64,000 nt of DNA from Cellulomonas dongxiuzhuiae (lineage in GTDB: Bacteria; Actinomycetota; Actinomycetes; Actinomycetales; Cellulomonadaceae), in NCBI RefSeq assembly GCF_018623035.1, contig NZ_CP076023.1, positions 434,001 through 498,000 of the forward strand, written 5' to 3'. The translations under genes were made by a program, and so were the position numbers. The number at the start of each line of letters is the position of its first letter. The first letter of the stretch is position 1. Shown here piece after piece: positions 1 to 8,554 of this stretch. The notes under the pieces were generated by a model that did not search any database, had not been told where the DNA came from, and was given only the letters and a program-made list of their open reading frames with translations.

Positions 1-213
1 TGGGGGCCCCCTCGCCGGCGACGCCGGACCGGTCGAGATCGGCCGTGCTGCGTCGCGCCCCGTGACGAGGCTTCCACCGCGCGCGACGGGCGGCAAGGCT
101 CCCGCGAGACGAGGGCGGAGCGCGGTGCTCGCCGACGCGTGAACCGGTACCGGGACGCACACCCTGCCCGTAGCCGCCTTGCCCGTGCGCGCACCCCGGG
201 TTCGACTGGGGTG

Positions 214-1326
214 ATGAGCACGGACCGTGGGACCGCGCGTCGGCTCCTGCGACACCCGCGCGTGGAGCTGGCGCTGAAGGCGGCGTTGGCGGCGACCGTC
301 GCGTGGGTGCTCGCGCGGCAGGTGCCGGGCGCGCAGGAGTACGCGTTCTACGCGCCCTTCGGCGCGGTGGCCACGACGTACTCGGCGGTCGTCCGGTCCG
401 TGGCGGAGGCCGTGCGGACGGTCGCCGCCATCCTGCTGGGCGGGGCCGTCGGGGTGCTGGCGGCTGCGGTGCTCGGCCACGGGGTCGCCGCCATCGCGCT
501 GGTCGTGGGCCTCGGGATGCTGCTCGCCGGGGTGCCGTGGTTCGGTGACGCGCGCTCGTACGTGCCGGTCGCGGGGATGTTCGTGCTGCTCGTCGGGCAG
601 GGGGAGGAGCTCGGTTACATCGCGGCGTACGCGGGGCTGTTCCTGCTGGGCGCGGCGTGCACGGTGGTCGTCAGCACGGTGCGTCCCGCGCTGCCGCTGG
701 AGCGGACCGACCGTGCGCTCGACGCGCTGCGTGAGGCGTGCGTCGAGCACCTGCGGTCGCTCGCGGCGGCCATCGACCCGCGTGGGGACGACGACATCGC
801 CCTCCCGGACCGCGACGAGCTGAGCGGACCGCTGAACCGGGCGCGGACGGAGGTCGACGAGCTGCGGCAGGCGGCACGCGTGAACCGCAGGGCGCGGCGC
901 CGGGCGGACGACGTCGCGCGTCGGACCGACGACTTCCGCGCCCTCCAGCAGGCTGTGCTGCTCGTCGACGACCTGCAGGCGATGGTCGAGGACGAGCCGT
1001 GGGGCCTGCGCGTGGCGCACCTGCCGGAGGAACTGCGCACACCCACCGCGGACGCCCTGCGCGAGCTGGCCGCCACGACGGCGGAGGCTGCGACCCACGA
1101 CGTGGAGCCCGGGCGCCGCCGGTCGGCCGACCGCGCGACGGCCACGCTGGTCTCCGCGCTGCACCGGTACGGCGAGCGCGGCGGGTCGGACGCCGTGACG
1201 CTCGTCGTCTCGGCGGTCGTCACCAGTCTGCGGCGGTCCCTGTCGGCGCTGACGCCGGCGGACGTCCGGCTGTCGACGAGCCCCGCCGAGGGCCTGGAGC
1301 TTGAGGACGACCAGACGGACCGCTGA
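214..1326 (+). CDS. FUSC-family (aromatic acid exporter-like) membrane protein
   Basis: A 370-residue protein. Residues about 10-160 hold closely spaced hydrophobic segments (for example AAILLGGAVGVLAAAVLG and YVPVAGMFVLLVGQG), followed by a long charged, Arg/Asp-rich helical region to the C-terminus. This half-membrane, half-cytosolic plan is that of FUSC / aromatic-acid-exporter family proteins, which are thought to export small aromatic or other organic acids. The start is ATG at 214; an in-frame GTG at 139 would add 25 low-complexity residues and is less likely. It stands alone: the next gene is on the other strand. No substrate can be read from sequence. Confidence 0.75.
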   Translation: MSTDRGTARRLLRHPRVELALKAALAATVAWVLARQVPGAQEYAFYAPFGAVATTYSAVVRSVAEAVRTVAAILLGGAVGVLAAAVLGHGVAAIALVVGLGMLLAGVPWFGDARSYVPVAGMFVLLVGQGEELGYIAAYAGLFLLGAACTVVVSTVRPALPLERTDRALDALREACVEHLRSLAAAIDPRGDDDIALPDRDELSGPLNRARTEVDELRQAARVNRRARRRADDVARRTDDFRALQQAVLLVDDLQAMVEDEPWGLRVAHLPEELRTPTADALRELAATTAEAATHDVEPGRRRSADRATATLVSALHRYGERGGSDAVTLVVSAVVTSLRRSLSALTPADVRLSTSPAEGLELEDDQTDR

Positions 1327-1359
1327 GACGTCGGTGCGCACCGGGCGCGGCGGTGCGTC

Positions 1360-1737
1360 TCAGCGCGACGGGTCCTCGTCGGCGTCCTCCTGGATCATCA
1401 CGGGTGATGCGTGGATGCAGACCATCCGCAGGTCGCCGTCGCCGGTGTTGGTGAAGCGGTGCCAGGTGTCGGGTGGCACGACGGCGGTGTCACCGGTGCG
1501 CGCCACGACGTCGTGCTCGCCGATCCGGATGGTCGCTTCACCGTCGAGGACGGACCACGTCTCGGAGTACGGGTGGCGGTGCAGGCTCGGCCCCTGCCCG
1601 GGCGCGTTGGTGACGAGGAAGAAGCTGACGCCGGACCCGTGCTGCGCCCCCTCGAACCGCAGGGTCCGCCCGCCGGCCAGGCGCAGCCGGTCGGCGGGGA
1701 TGACGCTGGGGATGGTGGGCTCGTCCTGTCCGGCCAC
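1360..1737 (-). CDS. Small cupin-domain protein
   Basis: A 125-residue protein with one conserved cupin barrel. Motif 1 is visible as HRHPYSETWSVLDGE, with His/His/Glu metal ligands, and motif 2 as PPDTWHRFTNTGDGDLRM. The GTG start at 1737 is preceded by a strong GAGGAGG Shine-Dalgarno sequence. Single-domain cupins of this size bind a divalent metal and act as small dioxygenases, isomerases or ligand sensors; nothing here decides which. It lies downstream of the GH43 gene on the same strand, with a 131-bp gap, so co-transcription is possible but not required. Confidence 0.8.
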   Translation of the reverse strand: MAGQDEPTIPSVIPADRLRLAGGRTLRFEGAQHGSGVSFFLVTNAPGQGPSLHRHPYSETWSVLDGEATIRIGEHDVVARTGDTAVVPPDTWHRFTNTGDGDLRMVCIHASPVMIQEDADEDPSR

Positions 1738-1868
1738 GGTGACCGCCTCCTCGCGTCGTACCGCTCGCTGCCACCGTACGGCCGCGCACCGACACTCCTC
1801 CAGCACACACGTCGGCGGCCCCCGAAACCTCCGGGAGCCGCCGACCTCGTCGTGCCGTGGGGCCGTGG

Positions 1869-3704
1869 TCAGGCCGCGCGGCTCCACTGGAACATGGCCG
1901 CCGACGTGCACGTGCGCTGCTCGAGCGCCGCGCCGTCGGCCGTCGAGCCGCCGACCACGCCCACGCACTTCCCGCTGTTCCGCGTCACCAGCTGCTCGTA
2001 CCCGTCGCCCGTCGACCGCCAGGAGAACTGCTGGTTGGTGCCGCCGTGGCAGGTGTACTGGATGAGGCGGGCGCCGTCCGCGCCCGACGCACCGCTGACG
2101 TCGAGGCACTTGCCGCTGTTGACGGAGCGCACGGTGACGTAACCGCCGCCCGCGTCGACCACCTGCCAGCGCTGCCACGGCTGGCCGTTGCTCGTCCACT
2201 GGCCGACCACCGCGAGGTCGTCGCGGTTGGGGGCCTGCACGTCCATGACCTTGCCGCTCGCGCGGTTGATGATCCGGACGTCCCCGGACGGCGGGGTGGG
2301 CGTCGGGGTCGGTGTGGGCGTCGGCGTCGGGTCGCCGCCCCCGCCGCGGGTGAACTGCCAGCTCGTGACGTTGAACAGGCTGCCGCTGCCACCGGTGAAC
2401 CGCAGGACCAGGTCCCGGGTGCCGGTCGCACCCGTCACCGGGCAGCTGACCGTCGTCCACGTCTGCCACACGCCGGTGCCGGGCACGGTGCACGTGCCGA
2501 CCACCGCGCCGGACGCGCTGTCGAGACGCACCTCGATCCGCCCGCCGCTGCCCGCCGACGCGACGCGTGCGGTGAACGTGGCTGCGCCGGTGCCGAACGC
2601 GACGCCCTCGACGCGCAGCCAGTCGCCGTTCTCGATCCACCCGACGTTCATGCCGCCCTCGGTGGACCGCTCGGTCTCCAGGCCGCTGGCCCAGGCCATC
2701 GTCTCCGCCTGCTGCGTGACGTACGGGTCGAGGGGCTCGATCTGCGGCGGCCCGGCGGCGGTCATCGTCAGCGTCGGGATGGACCCGTCGCCGCCGTACG
2801 TGAACTGCTCGACCGCCACCGAGCGCGTGAAACCGCCACCGCCCGGCAGCGCGCCGTTGTGGTAGAAGAAGTACGACCTGCCGCGGTAGTCGATGACGCC
2901 CGGGTGGTTGGTGAAGCTGGCGCCCTGACGTGGCATGACCGTGCCGCGGTACGTCCACGGGCCGGTCGGCGACGGCGACGTGGAGTAGCCGATGAACTCG
3001 CTGCAGCACTCGGCGGCGAACACGTTGTAGTACGTGCCGTTGCGCTGGTAGACCCACGGGCCCTCCTCGTAGAGGGTGGGCCGCTGCGCGACGTTGCCCG
3101 GGCGGGTGCCGAAGCCCGCCGTTGTCAACGGGATCCGGGCGGGGCTGCCGGCCAGCGACACCATGTCGCGGTTCAGCCGCACGACCCAGAGGTTCGGGTT
3201 GCCGTAGTAGAGGTACGCCTGGCCGTCGTCGTCGATCATCACGCTCGGGTCGATCTCCGCGTTGTCGACCAGGGGCCGGCCGATCGCGTCGCGGAACGGC
3301 CCGGTGGGGCTGTCCGAGACCCCGACGCCGATGGCGTTGCCGCCGCCGCGCTTGACGACCGGCACGTAGAAGTAGAACCGTCCGTCCCGCTCGACCACCT
3401 GCCCCGCCCAGGCGTCGGACTGCGCCCACGAGAACGTCGCCAGGCTCATGGGGGAGCCGTGGTCGGTCCAGTTCGCCATGTCGGTCGTCGAGTAGACGCG
3501 CCAGTCCTTCATGGTGAACCACGTCGAGCCGTCCTCGTCGTGGGTCGTGTAGACGTAGAGCCGCCCGTCGTGCACGAGCGGCGCAGGGTCGGCCGTGTAG
3601 ATCGTCTGGACGATCGGGTTGTCCGCCTGCGCCGGGACGGCGAGCGCGACAGGCGTGAGCAGGGCCGCGACCGCCAGCGCGGCCACGCGCCACCGGCGGG
3701 TCAT
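1869..3704 (-). CDS. Secreted GH43 arabinofuranosidase / arabinoxylan arabinofuranohydrolase with CBM6 and CBM13
   Basis: A 611-residue secreted enzyme. Residues 1-27 are a signal peptide (cleavage near PAQA|DNP). Residues 30-320 form a GH43 five-bladed propeller; the likely catalytic triad is Asp39 (TADPAP), Asp152 (EIDPSV) and Glu214 (YEEGPW). The stretch with FTMKDWRVYS and DMANWTDHG matches the XynD-like arabinoxylan arabinofuranohydrolase branch rather than the exo-galactanases. A CBM6-like domain follows (331-452, WIENGDWLRV), then a Thr-Pro linker (459-472), then a ricin-type CBM13 with QxW repeats to the end. Its ATG overlaps the stop of the upstream GH27 gene (ATGA), so the two are translationally coupled. 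Likely role: stripping arabinose side chains from xylan outside the cell. Exact specificity is inferred. Confidence 0.87.
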   Translation of the reverse strand: MTRRWRVAALAVAALLTPVALAVPAQADNPIVQTIYTADPAPLVHDGRLYVYTTHDEDGSTWFTMKDWRVYSTTDMANWTDHGSPMSLATFSWAQSDAWAGQVVERDGRFYFYVPVVKRGGGNAIGVGVSDSPTGPFRDAIGRPLVDNAEIDPSVMIDDDGQAYLYYGNPNLWVVRLNRDMVSLAGSPARIPLTTAGFGTRPGNVAQRPTLYEEGPWVYQRNGTYYNVFAAECCSEFIGYSTSPSPTGPWTYRGTVMPRQGASFTNHPGVIDYRGRSYFFYHNGALPGGGGFTRSVAVEQFTYGGDGSIPTLTMTAAGPPQIEPLDPYVTQQAETMAWASGLETERSTEGGMNVGWIENGDWLRVEGVAFGTGAATFTARVASAGSGGRIEVRLDSASGAVVGTCTVPGTGVWQTWTTVSCPVTGATGTRDLVLRFTGGSGSLFNVTSWQFTRGGGGDPTPTPTPTPTPTPPSGDVRIINRASGKVMDVQAPNRDDLAVVGQWTSNGQPWQRWQVVDAGGGYVTVRSVNSGKCLDVSGASGADGARLIQYTCHGGTNQQFSWRSTGDGYEQLVTRNSGKCVGVVGGSTADGAALEQRTCTSAAMFQWSRAA

Positions 3705-5401
3705 CGCCGGCTCCACGTCTGGTTGGCCGAGCCGGAGCAGTGCCACAGCAGCACGCCCGTGCCGTTGGCCGTGAGGTTGCGGTCGACGTCGAGGCACAGG
3801 CCGGACGCGACACCGCGGATCGTGCCGTCGGACTGGAACGTCCACTGCTGGTTGGTGCCGCCGTGGCAGTCCCACAGCTGCACGGCCGTGCCGGCGGCGG
3901 CGCCGTTCGGCGCGTCCAGGCAGCGGCCCAGCACGCGCAGCTGCGCGCCCGTGGCCTCCCAGCGCTGGTTGGTCCCGCCGTGGCAGTCCCAGATCACGGG
4001 CTTGGTGCCGTTGGTCGTCGCACCGTTCGGGGCGTCCAGGCAGCGGCCGGACGACGCGCTGACGAGCGTCGTGGTGGTGCCGGGCTGCTGCGTGGGCGTC
4101 GGCGTGGGCGAGGCCGTCGGGTCGGGGCCCGTCCCGCCGGGGGTGACGCGGTACAGCGCGACGCCGTGCGCCGGAACGCTCGCGGTGATGCGGTCACCGG
4201 TCTGGCCCGACGCGCCGGTCCACAGCTCGCGGTACGTCGCGGTGCCCGTCGCCAGGCCCGCCTCGGCGAGGCTCGCGGAGATCGTCCGGGTGCTGCCGCC
4301 GCGGTTGAGCAGCGCCACGGCGGCGGACCCGTCGGCCAGGGGCTTGGCCCAGACCTCGGCGTCGCCGTCGTCCCGCACCCGGTCGGCCTGGCGCACCAGC
4401 GGGTCCTGGTCGATGGCCAGGACGTCGCGGTTGGTCAGCACGGCGCGGACGTCGGCGCTCATGTTCCGGATGTCGTTGCCCGCGATGAGCGGCGCCGAGA
4501 GCATCGCCCACATGCTCATGTGGGCGCGGTTCTCGGTGGGGGTCAGGGTGTTGCGCACGCCGACCATGAGCATGTCGGGGTCGTTGTACTGCCCCGGCCT
4601 CGTCCACTCCCGCATGGGCTCGACGATGTCGAGGGCCTCGGTGATGCCGACGAAGCACCAGTGGTCGGACGGCGGGCAGCCCGTGGACCAGGCGTCCTTG
4701 AGGTCCTCCGACGTGCGCCACATGTCCGCGAACGCGCCCCAGCCGGAGTACGTCGGGGCCGTGTTGTCGTGCGCGCTGTTCGGGTTGATCGAGTAGACGA
4801 TCGGGCGGCCCGTGGCCTTGAGCGCGTCGCCGAACCGCTTGAACAGCGTCGCCTGCTCCTGCACGCTGCCGCGCGGGTCGCACCAGTCGTGCTTGACGTA
4901 GTCGACGCCCCACGACGCGAACAGCTGGGCGTCGCGCGTCTCGTACCCGTTGGACGACGTGCCGGGACGGTTGCCGAAGTACTGGTCGCAGGTCTTCTCG
5001 CGCGGGGCGTGGTAGAGCCCGAACTTCAGGCCCTTGCTGTGGATGTAGTCGCCGAGGGCCTTCATGCCGGACGGGAACCGGGAGGTGTTCGCCCGCAGGT
5101 TGCCGGAGCCGTCGCGGGTGTCCTGCATCCAGCAGTCGTCGACGACGACGTACTGGTAGCCGGCCGCGGCCATGCCGGAGCTCGCCATGGCGTCGGCCGC
5201 CTGGCGGATCATCTGCTCGTTGATGTTGCAGTAGAAGGTGTTCCAGGAGTTCCACCCCAGCGGTGGCAGGGGTGCGGGTTCGTCGACGGTCGGGGTGGGG
5301 GCCGCGGCGGCCGGCGCGGTGAGGCCGGCGGCGGGCGGCACCAGCAGGAGGAGCGCGAGCGCGAGCGCGTGCAGCCTGGGACGTGGACGGGTGCGGGACA
5401 C
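3701..5401 (-). CDS. Secreted GH27 alpha-galactosidase with C-terminal CBM13
   Basis: A 566-residue secreted enzyme, first gene of a two-gene operon. Residues 1-34 are a signal peptide; the GH27 barrel starts at PPLGWNSWN (47-54). The nucleophile is Asp172 in VKHDWCD and the acid/base lies in the NDPDML motif (273-278). The Asp88-Asp89 pair in VVVDDCW is the one alpha-galactosidases use to bind galactose; some actinobacterial GH27 relatives with CBM13 are beta-L-arabinopyranosidases and differ at this pair, so the intact DD favours alpha-galactosidase. A beta-sandwich follows the barrel, then a Pro-Thr linker and three ricin-type repeats (GRCLDAPNG, CHGGTNQ). Together with the GH43 gene it would remove galactose and arabinose decorations from hemicellulose. 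Confidence 0.88.
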   Translation of the reverse strand: MSRTRPRPRLHALALALLLLVPPAAGLTAPAAAAPTPTVDEPAPLPPLGWNSWNTFYCNINEQMIRQAADAMASSGMAAAGYQYVVVDDCWMQDTRDGSGNLRANTSRFPSGMKALGDYIHSKGLKFGLYHAPREKTCDQYFGNRPGTSSNGYETRDAQLFASWGVDYVKHDWCDPRGSVQEQATLFKRFGDALKATGRPIVYSINPNSAHDNTAPTYSGWGAFADMWRTSEDLKDAWSTGCPPSDHWCFVGITEALDIVEPMREWTRPGQYNDPDMLMVGVRNTLTPTENRAHMSMWAMLSAPLIAGNDIRNMSADVRAVLTNRDVLAIDQDPLVRQADRVRDDGDAEVWAKPLADGSAAVALLNRGGSTRTISASLAEAGLATGTATYRELWTGASGQTGDRITASVPAHGVALYRVTPGGTGPDPTASPTPTPTQQPGTTTTLVSASSGRCLDAPNGATTNGTKPVIWDCHGGTNQRWEATGAQLRVLGRCLDAPNGAAAGTAVQLWDCHGGTNQQWTFQSDGTIRGVASGLCLDVDRNLTANGTGVLLWHCSGSANQTWSRR

Positions 5402-5474
5402 GGAGGTCTCCTCGGCGGACGTGGCCCGCGGGCGGGCCGGACCGACCCGGCGGACGTCGGTGTCCGTCGGGGCC

Positions 5475-5543
5475 GTGAACGTTCACAACGCGTCGTCGAG
5501 GCTACGCGCGGGCGCGCGCCGGTCCAGCGGTGAAACGGTTCGA
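5475..5543. promoter_or_regulatory. Candidate LacI-type operators upstream of the GH27-GH43 operon
   Basis: GTGAACGTTCAC at 5475-5486 is a perfect 12-bp palindrome with the central CG typical of LacI-family sites. TGAAACGGTTCGA at 5531-5543 is an imperfect relative. Both sit between the divergent hemicellulase operon and the TetR gene. Sugar-responsive LacI control of the hydrolases is the simplest reading; no LacI gene is adjacent, so the regulator is unknown. Confidence 0.5.
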
Positions 5544-5591
5544 CAGCGGTCGTGCGGGACGCGTCGCGGGGCGGGCGTCACCACCGGTGCT

Positions 5592-5606
5592 GTTACGGTA
5601 CGGAAC
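5592..5606. promoter_or_regulatory. Candidate TetR autoregulatory operator at the translation start
   Basis: GTTACGGTACGGAAC is an imperfect inverted repeat directly abutting the GTG start at 5607. There is no Shine-Dalgarno sequence, so the transcript may be leaderless and a repressor bound here would cover the transcription start. Confidence 0.4.
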
Positions 5607-6320
5607 GTGTCGTATCCCAATACCCCCGAGGGCGCCCGCGCCCGCCCCGGACGTCCCCGCGACGACCGCCGCGAGCGCGAGATCCTCGCGACGGTCACCG
5701 CGCTGCTCGCCGAGGCCGGCTACGACGGCGTCACCTTCGAGGAGGTCGCGCGCCGCGCCGGCGCCTCCAAGGCGACGCTCTACCGCCGCTGGAGCACCCG
5801 CCGCGACATGGTCATGGCCGCGCTCCGCGCCGGCCCCGCCGCCCGCTCCGGGCCCGACGCGATCGACACCGGCAGCCTGCGCGGCGACCTGCTCGCGCTG
5901 TGCCGCCGCCTGGACACGACCATGCGCTCGTCCGACGGGCGGACCGCGATGCTCCTGCTGCAGGCCGGTCTCGAGGACCCCGAGCTGTGCGACGAGATCG
6001 AGCGGTCGACGGGCCCGACGGGGGCCCGGCTGCCGGCGGACGTCGTCGAGGCGGCCGTGCGCCGCGGCGAGCTGCCCGCGGGCGTCGACCCGTTCCCGTA
6101 CGAGGAGGTCGCCGGCTCGGTGCTGCTGCTGCGCCGGCTCAACGGGCTCCCCGCGGACGACCACTACCTCGCGTCGCTCGTCGACACCGTCCTGGTCCCC
6201 GCGCTGCGCAGCACCGGCGGCCCCGACCGGACCCTGCCGCGCGGCATCTTCTCCGGCCATCCCACGCCGGACCCCGCCACCCCGGCGACCCCCGCCACCC
6301 CCACCGAGGAGACCCCATGA
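5607..6320 (+). CDS. TetR/AcrR-family transcriptional regulator
   Basis: A 237-residue regulator. The N-terminal helix-turn-helix is clear (residues about 22-70: ILATVTALLAEAGYDGVTFEEVARRAGASKATLYRRWSTRRDMV in outline, with the SKATLYRRW recognition helix). The C-terminal half is a helical ligand-binding domain (RTAMLLLQAGLEDPELCDEI), followed by a Pro/Thr-rich tail. The chosen GTG start at 5607 gives the normal TetR length and lacks a ribosome binding site, suggesting a leaderless message. Its stop overlaps the ATG of the next gene (ATGA), so it is co-expressed with the hydrolase and probably controls this small operon. Confidence 0.88.
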   Translation: MSYPNTPEGARARPGRPRDDRREREILATVTALLAEAGYDGVTFEEVARRAGASKATLYRRWSTRRDMVMAALRAGPAARSGPDAIDTGSLRGDLLALCRRLDTTMRSSDGRTAMLLLQAGLEDPELCDEIERSTGPTGARLPADVVEAAVRRGELPAGVDPFPYEEVAGSVLLLRRLNGLPADDHYLASLVDTVLVPALRSTGGPDRTLPRGIFSGHPTPDPATPATPATPTEETP

Positions 6321-7201
6321 CATCGCCCACCATCGACGGCTTCACCTACCACCGGCTGCCCGGCGCCGACGGCGTCGAGCTGAACGTGGCCGTCGCCGGT
6401 GACGGCCCGGCCGTCGTGCTGCTGCACGGCTTCCCCCAGACGCACTACATGTGGCGGCACGTCGCCCGCGCGCTGACCGACGAGCACACCGTGATCGTGC
6501 CCGACCTGCGCGGCTACGGGGACAGCGCCAAGCCCGCCGCGGCGACCCCCGAGACCTACGGCAAGCGCACGATGGCCCGCGACGTCGTCGAGGTGGCCCG
6601 GGCGCTCGGGCACGAGCAGCTCGGGCTCGTCGGGCACGACCGCGGCGCGCTCGTCGGCGTCCGTGCCGGCCTCGACCACCCCGACACCGTGCGGTACCTC
6701 GGTGTCCTGGACGTCCTGCCGACGCTCGACACGTGGGCCGTGCTGCAGGGCGTGCACGCCAAGGTCGCCTGGCACCTGTACCTCATGGCGCAGCCCCCGG
6801 GCCTGCCGGAGAAGATGATCGCCGCCGTCGCGCCCGAGTTCTTCGCGTCGTTCCTCGACGCGTGGGACACCGACGGTTCGGCGTTCGACGTCGCGACGCG
6901 CCGGCACTACGTCGACAGCGCCGTGGCGTCGGTCGACGCGATCGTCGCGGACTACCGGGCGACCGCCGGCGTGGACCTCGAGCTGGACCAGGCCGACCGC
7001 GACGCCGGCCGGGGGCTGACCATGCCCGTCGGCGTGATCTCCCAGGACTGGGGCTCGCAGCTGGGCTTCGACGCGCGGGCGCTGTGGTCCGCGTGGTCGG
7101 ACGACCTCACCTACGAGCCCATCGACGCGGGCCACTTCATGGCCGAGGAGAAGCCGGCCGAGATCGTCCGGTTCATCCGTGGGCTCGCTGGCCGCGCCTG
7201 A
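6317..7201 (+). CDS. Alpha/beta hydrolase, haloacetate dehalogenase / epoxide hydrolase-like
   Basis: A 294-residue alpha/beta-fold hydrolase. The oxyanion loop HGFPQTHYMWR, nucleophile elbow GHDRGA (Asp nucleophile) and catalytic His in DAGHFMAEEKP are all present. Asp rather than Ser as nucleophile, with HGFPQ and GHFM, is the pattern of fluoroacetate/haloacetate dehalogenases and epoxide hydrolases. Trp residues in the cap region (DTWAVLQG, AWHLYLMAQPPGLPEKMI) fit the dehalogenase cap. It is translationally coupled to the TetR gene, so expression is likely induced by a small organic ligand. True substrate unknown; an ester or epoxide substrate is also possible. Confidence 0.8.
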   Translation: MTSPTIDGFTYHRLPGADGVELNVAVAGDGPAVVLLHGFPQTHYMWRHVARALTDEHTVIVPDLRGYGDSAKPAAATPETYGKRTMARDVVEVARALGHEQLGLVGHDRGALVGVRAGLDHPDTVRYLGVLDVLPTLDTWAVLQGVHAKVAWHLYLMAQPPGLPEKMIAAVAPEFFASFLDAWDTDGSAFDVATRRHYVDSAVASVDAIVADYRATAGVDLELDQADRDAGRGLTMPVGVISQDWGSQLGFDARALWSAWSDDLTYEPIDAGHFMAEEKPAEIVRFIRGLAGRA

Positions 7202-7233
7202 GGGGAGCGCGGGCGGCTACGGCCGGAGGCGGC

Positions 7234-7344
7234 GGGACCCGCCGGGTCGACGGCACCGACGTCGACTCGTGCCACCGGGTCTGGTTCGAGCTCCACGAGG
7301 ACCTCGTGGCGACCCTGGGGATCGACCGCCGCGCGGCGGCCTGA
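7234..7344 (+). pseudogene. Possible C-terminal remnant of an unidentified gene
   Basis: Directly after the hydrolase, one frame reads with protein-like composition (CHRVWFELHEDLVATLGIDRR) to a TGA at 7342-7344, but no start codon with a ribosome site opens it. It looks like the tail of a lost gene. It could be chance coding in high-GC DNA. Confidence 0.25.
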
Positions 7345-7353
7345 GCGCCACCG

Positions 7354-8232
7354 TCAGGCGCGGTCCTCGACCGGCTCGTCCACCGGCGCCGTCGACCCGT
7401 CCCGCATCACCGACGTCTCCGGCTCGGGATGCCGTCGGCGCTGGACCACGATGATCGTCAGCCCCGTGAGGACAGCGACCAGCGCACCCCACACGTTGGC
7501 GGGCAGGCCGAGCGGCGTCACGCTCGACGGGTCGATGCGCAGCAGCTCGAGCCACACCCGCGCCGTCCCGTACCAGATCAGGTAGACGCCGAACGCGGTG
7601 CCCCAGCGCAGCGCGACGCGCCGCTCGAGCAGCAGGATCACCGCGATGCCCAGCAGGTTCCACAGCATCTCGTAGAGGAACAGCGGGTGGAACAGCGTGT
7701 CCGCGGGCAGGCCGGGCGGGAACGCGCCGTTGCTCGCGGGGATCTCCAGGCCCCACGGCAGGGTCGTCGGGCTGCCGAACAGCTCGTGGTTGAACCAGTT
7801 GCCGAGCCGGCCGATCGCCTGCGCGAGGAGCATCGCGGGCGCGAGCGCGTCGGCGAACGACCACAGGCGCACCCCGGCGCGGCGGCAGCCGATGGCGGCG
7901 CCGACCGCCCCGCCGATGAGCGACCCGAGGATCGCGATGCCGCCCTCCCAGACGTAGAGCACCTCGAGGAGGTTCTTGCCGGGCCCGACGTAGTCCCCCC
8001 AGTGCGTGAGCACGTGGTAGATCCGGGCGCCGACGATGCCGCACGGCACGGCCCAGATGGCGATGTCCAGCACGACCCCCGGCGGGCCGCCGCGCGCGGT
8101 CAGGCGCCGCGACGTGAGCCACACCGCGGCGGCCATGCCGGCGAGCAGGCACAGCGCGTAGGTGTGCAGCGTCAGGGGGCCGAGATCGAGGCCGGACCAC
8201 GCGAGGTCGGGGCTGGGGATGGCGAGGTGCAC
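7354..8232 (-). CDS. lgt: Prolipoprotein diacylglyceryl transferase
   Basis: A 292-residue polytopic membrane enzyme that transfers diacylglycerol from phosphatidylglycerol to the lipobox cysteine of prolipoproteins, the first step of lipoprotein maturation. The Lgt signature is intact: GIVGARIYHVL, a WEGGIAILGSLIG segment, and the motif GRLGNWFNHELFG. Seven hydrophobic segments are spread along the chain and the C-terminus is short and charged. The start is GTG at 8232. Lipoprotein substrates in this window include both SBP family 5 binding proteins and the sortase-like protein with an LTAC lipobox. Confidence 0.95.
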   Translation of the reverse strand: MHLAIPSPDLAWSGLDLGPLTLHTYALCLLAGMAAAVWLTSRRLTARGGPPGVVLDIAIWAVPCGIVGARIYHVLTHWGDYVGPGKNLLEVLYVWEGGIAILGSLIGGAVGAAIGCRRAGVRLWSFADALAPAMLLAQAIGRLGNWFNHELFGSPTTLPWGLEIPASNGAFPPGLPADTLFHPLFLYEMLWNLLGIAVILLLERRVALRWGTAFGVYLIWYGTARVWLELLRIDPSSVTPLGLPANVWGALVAVLTGLTIIVVQRRRHPEPETSVMRDGSTAPVDEPVEDRA

Positions 8233-8335
8233 GCCTCAGCATCCCCTGTGGACCGGGATCGCCGGAATCCGTCCGCAGGACGACCCGGGGTCGCCAGCGC
8301 ATGCAGACCGGCGCGACCGGTGACAACGTGGAGCC

Positions 8336-8494
8336 ATGAGCGAAGAGACGACGGGCTACGACCCGGACCAGGACCCCGACTCCGACCCGGCCAGCCTCAA
8401 CCCGCGCACGGGTGCCGCGGCCTCCGGCGACCCGGAGAGCGACGACGACACGGACGCGGAGGCGGCGAACCTCAACCCCCGCGACGACGCGTGA
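8336..8494 (+). CDS. Small acidic hypothetical protein
   Basis: A 52-residue, strongly acidic, Asp/Pro-rich protein (YDPDQDPDSDPASLNPR) with a short internal duplication: SLNPRTGA and NLNPRDDA. Codon use is normal for the genome and the ATG is followed by an ordinary reading frame to TGA at 8492. It is followed at once by a perfect 13-bp hairpin, which supports it being a real short transcription unit. Function not recognised; probably intrinsically disordered. Confidence 0.6.
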   Translation: MSEETTGYDPDQDPDSDPASLNPRTGAAASGDPESDDDTDAEAANLNPRDDA

Positions 8495-8504
8495 GCGAGA
8501 ACCT

Positions 8505-8535
8505 GCCCGGCCGCTTCGACGAGAAGCGGCCGGGC
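8505..8535 (+). terminator. Perfect hairpin terminator after the small acidic protein gene
   Basis: A 13-bp perfect stem (GCCCGGCCGCTTC pairing with its complement) with a 5-base loop, 10 bp after the stop codon. It lacks a T run, as is common in actinobacteria. Confidence 0.65.
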
Positions 8536-8554
8536 GGCACGGGCGCTCCCTGAC

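Noticed and set aside
1..213. Coding or RNA feature at the left edge
   Set aside because: I see no start, domain or structured element in these bases; it is probably promoter and upstream spacer of the FUSC gene.
1857..4796. A 979-codon + strand frame opposite the GH43/GH27 operon
   Set aside because: Low-complexity Ala/Val/Arg/Gly translation antisense to two clear secreted enzymes.
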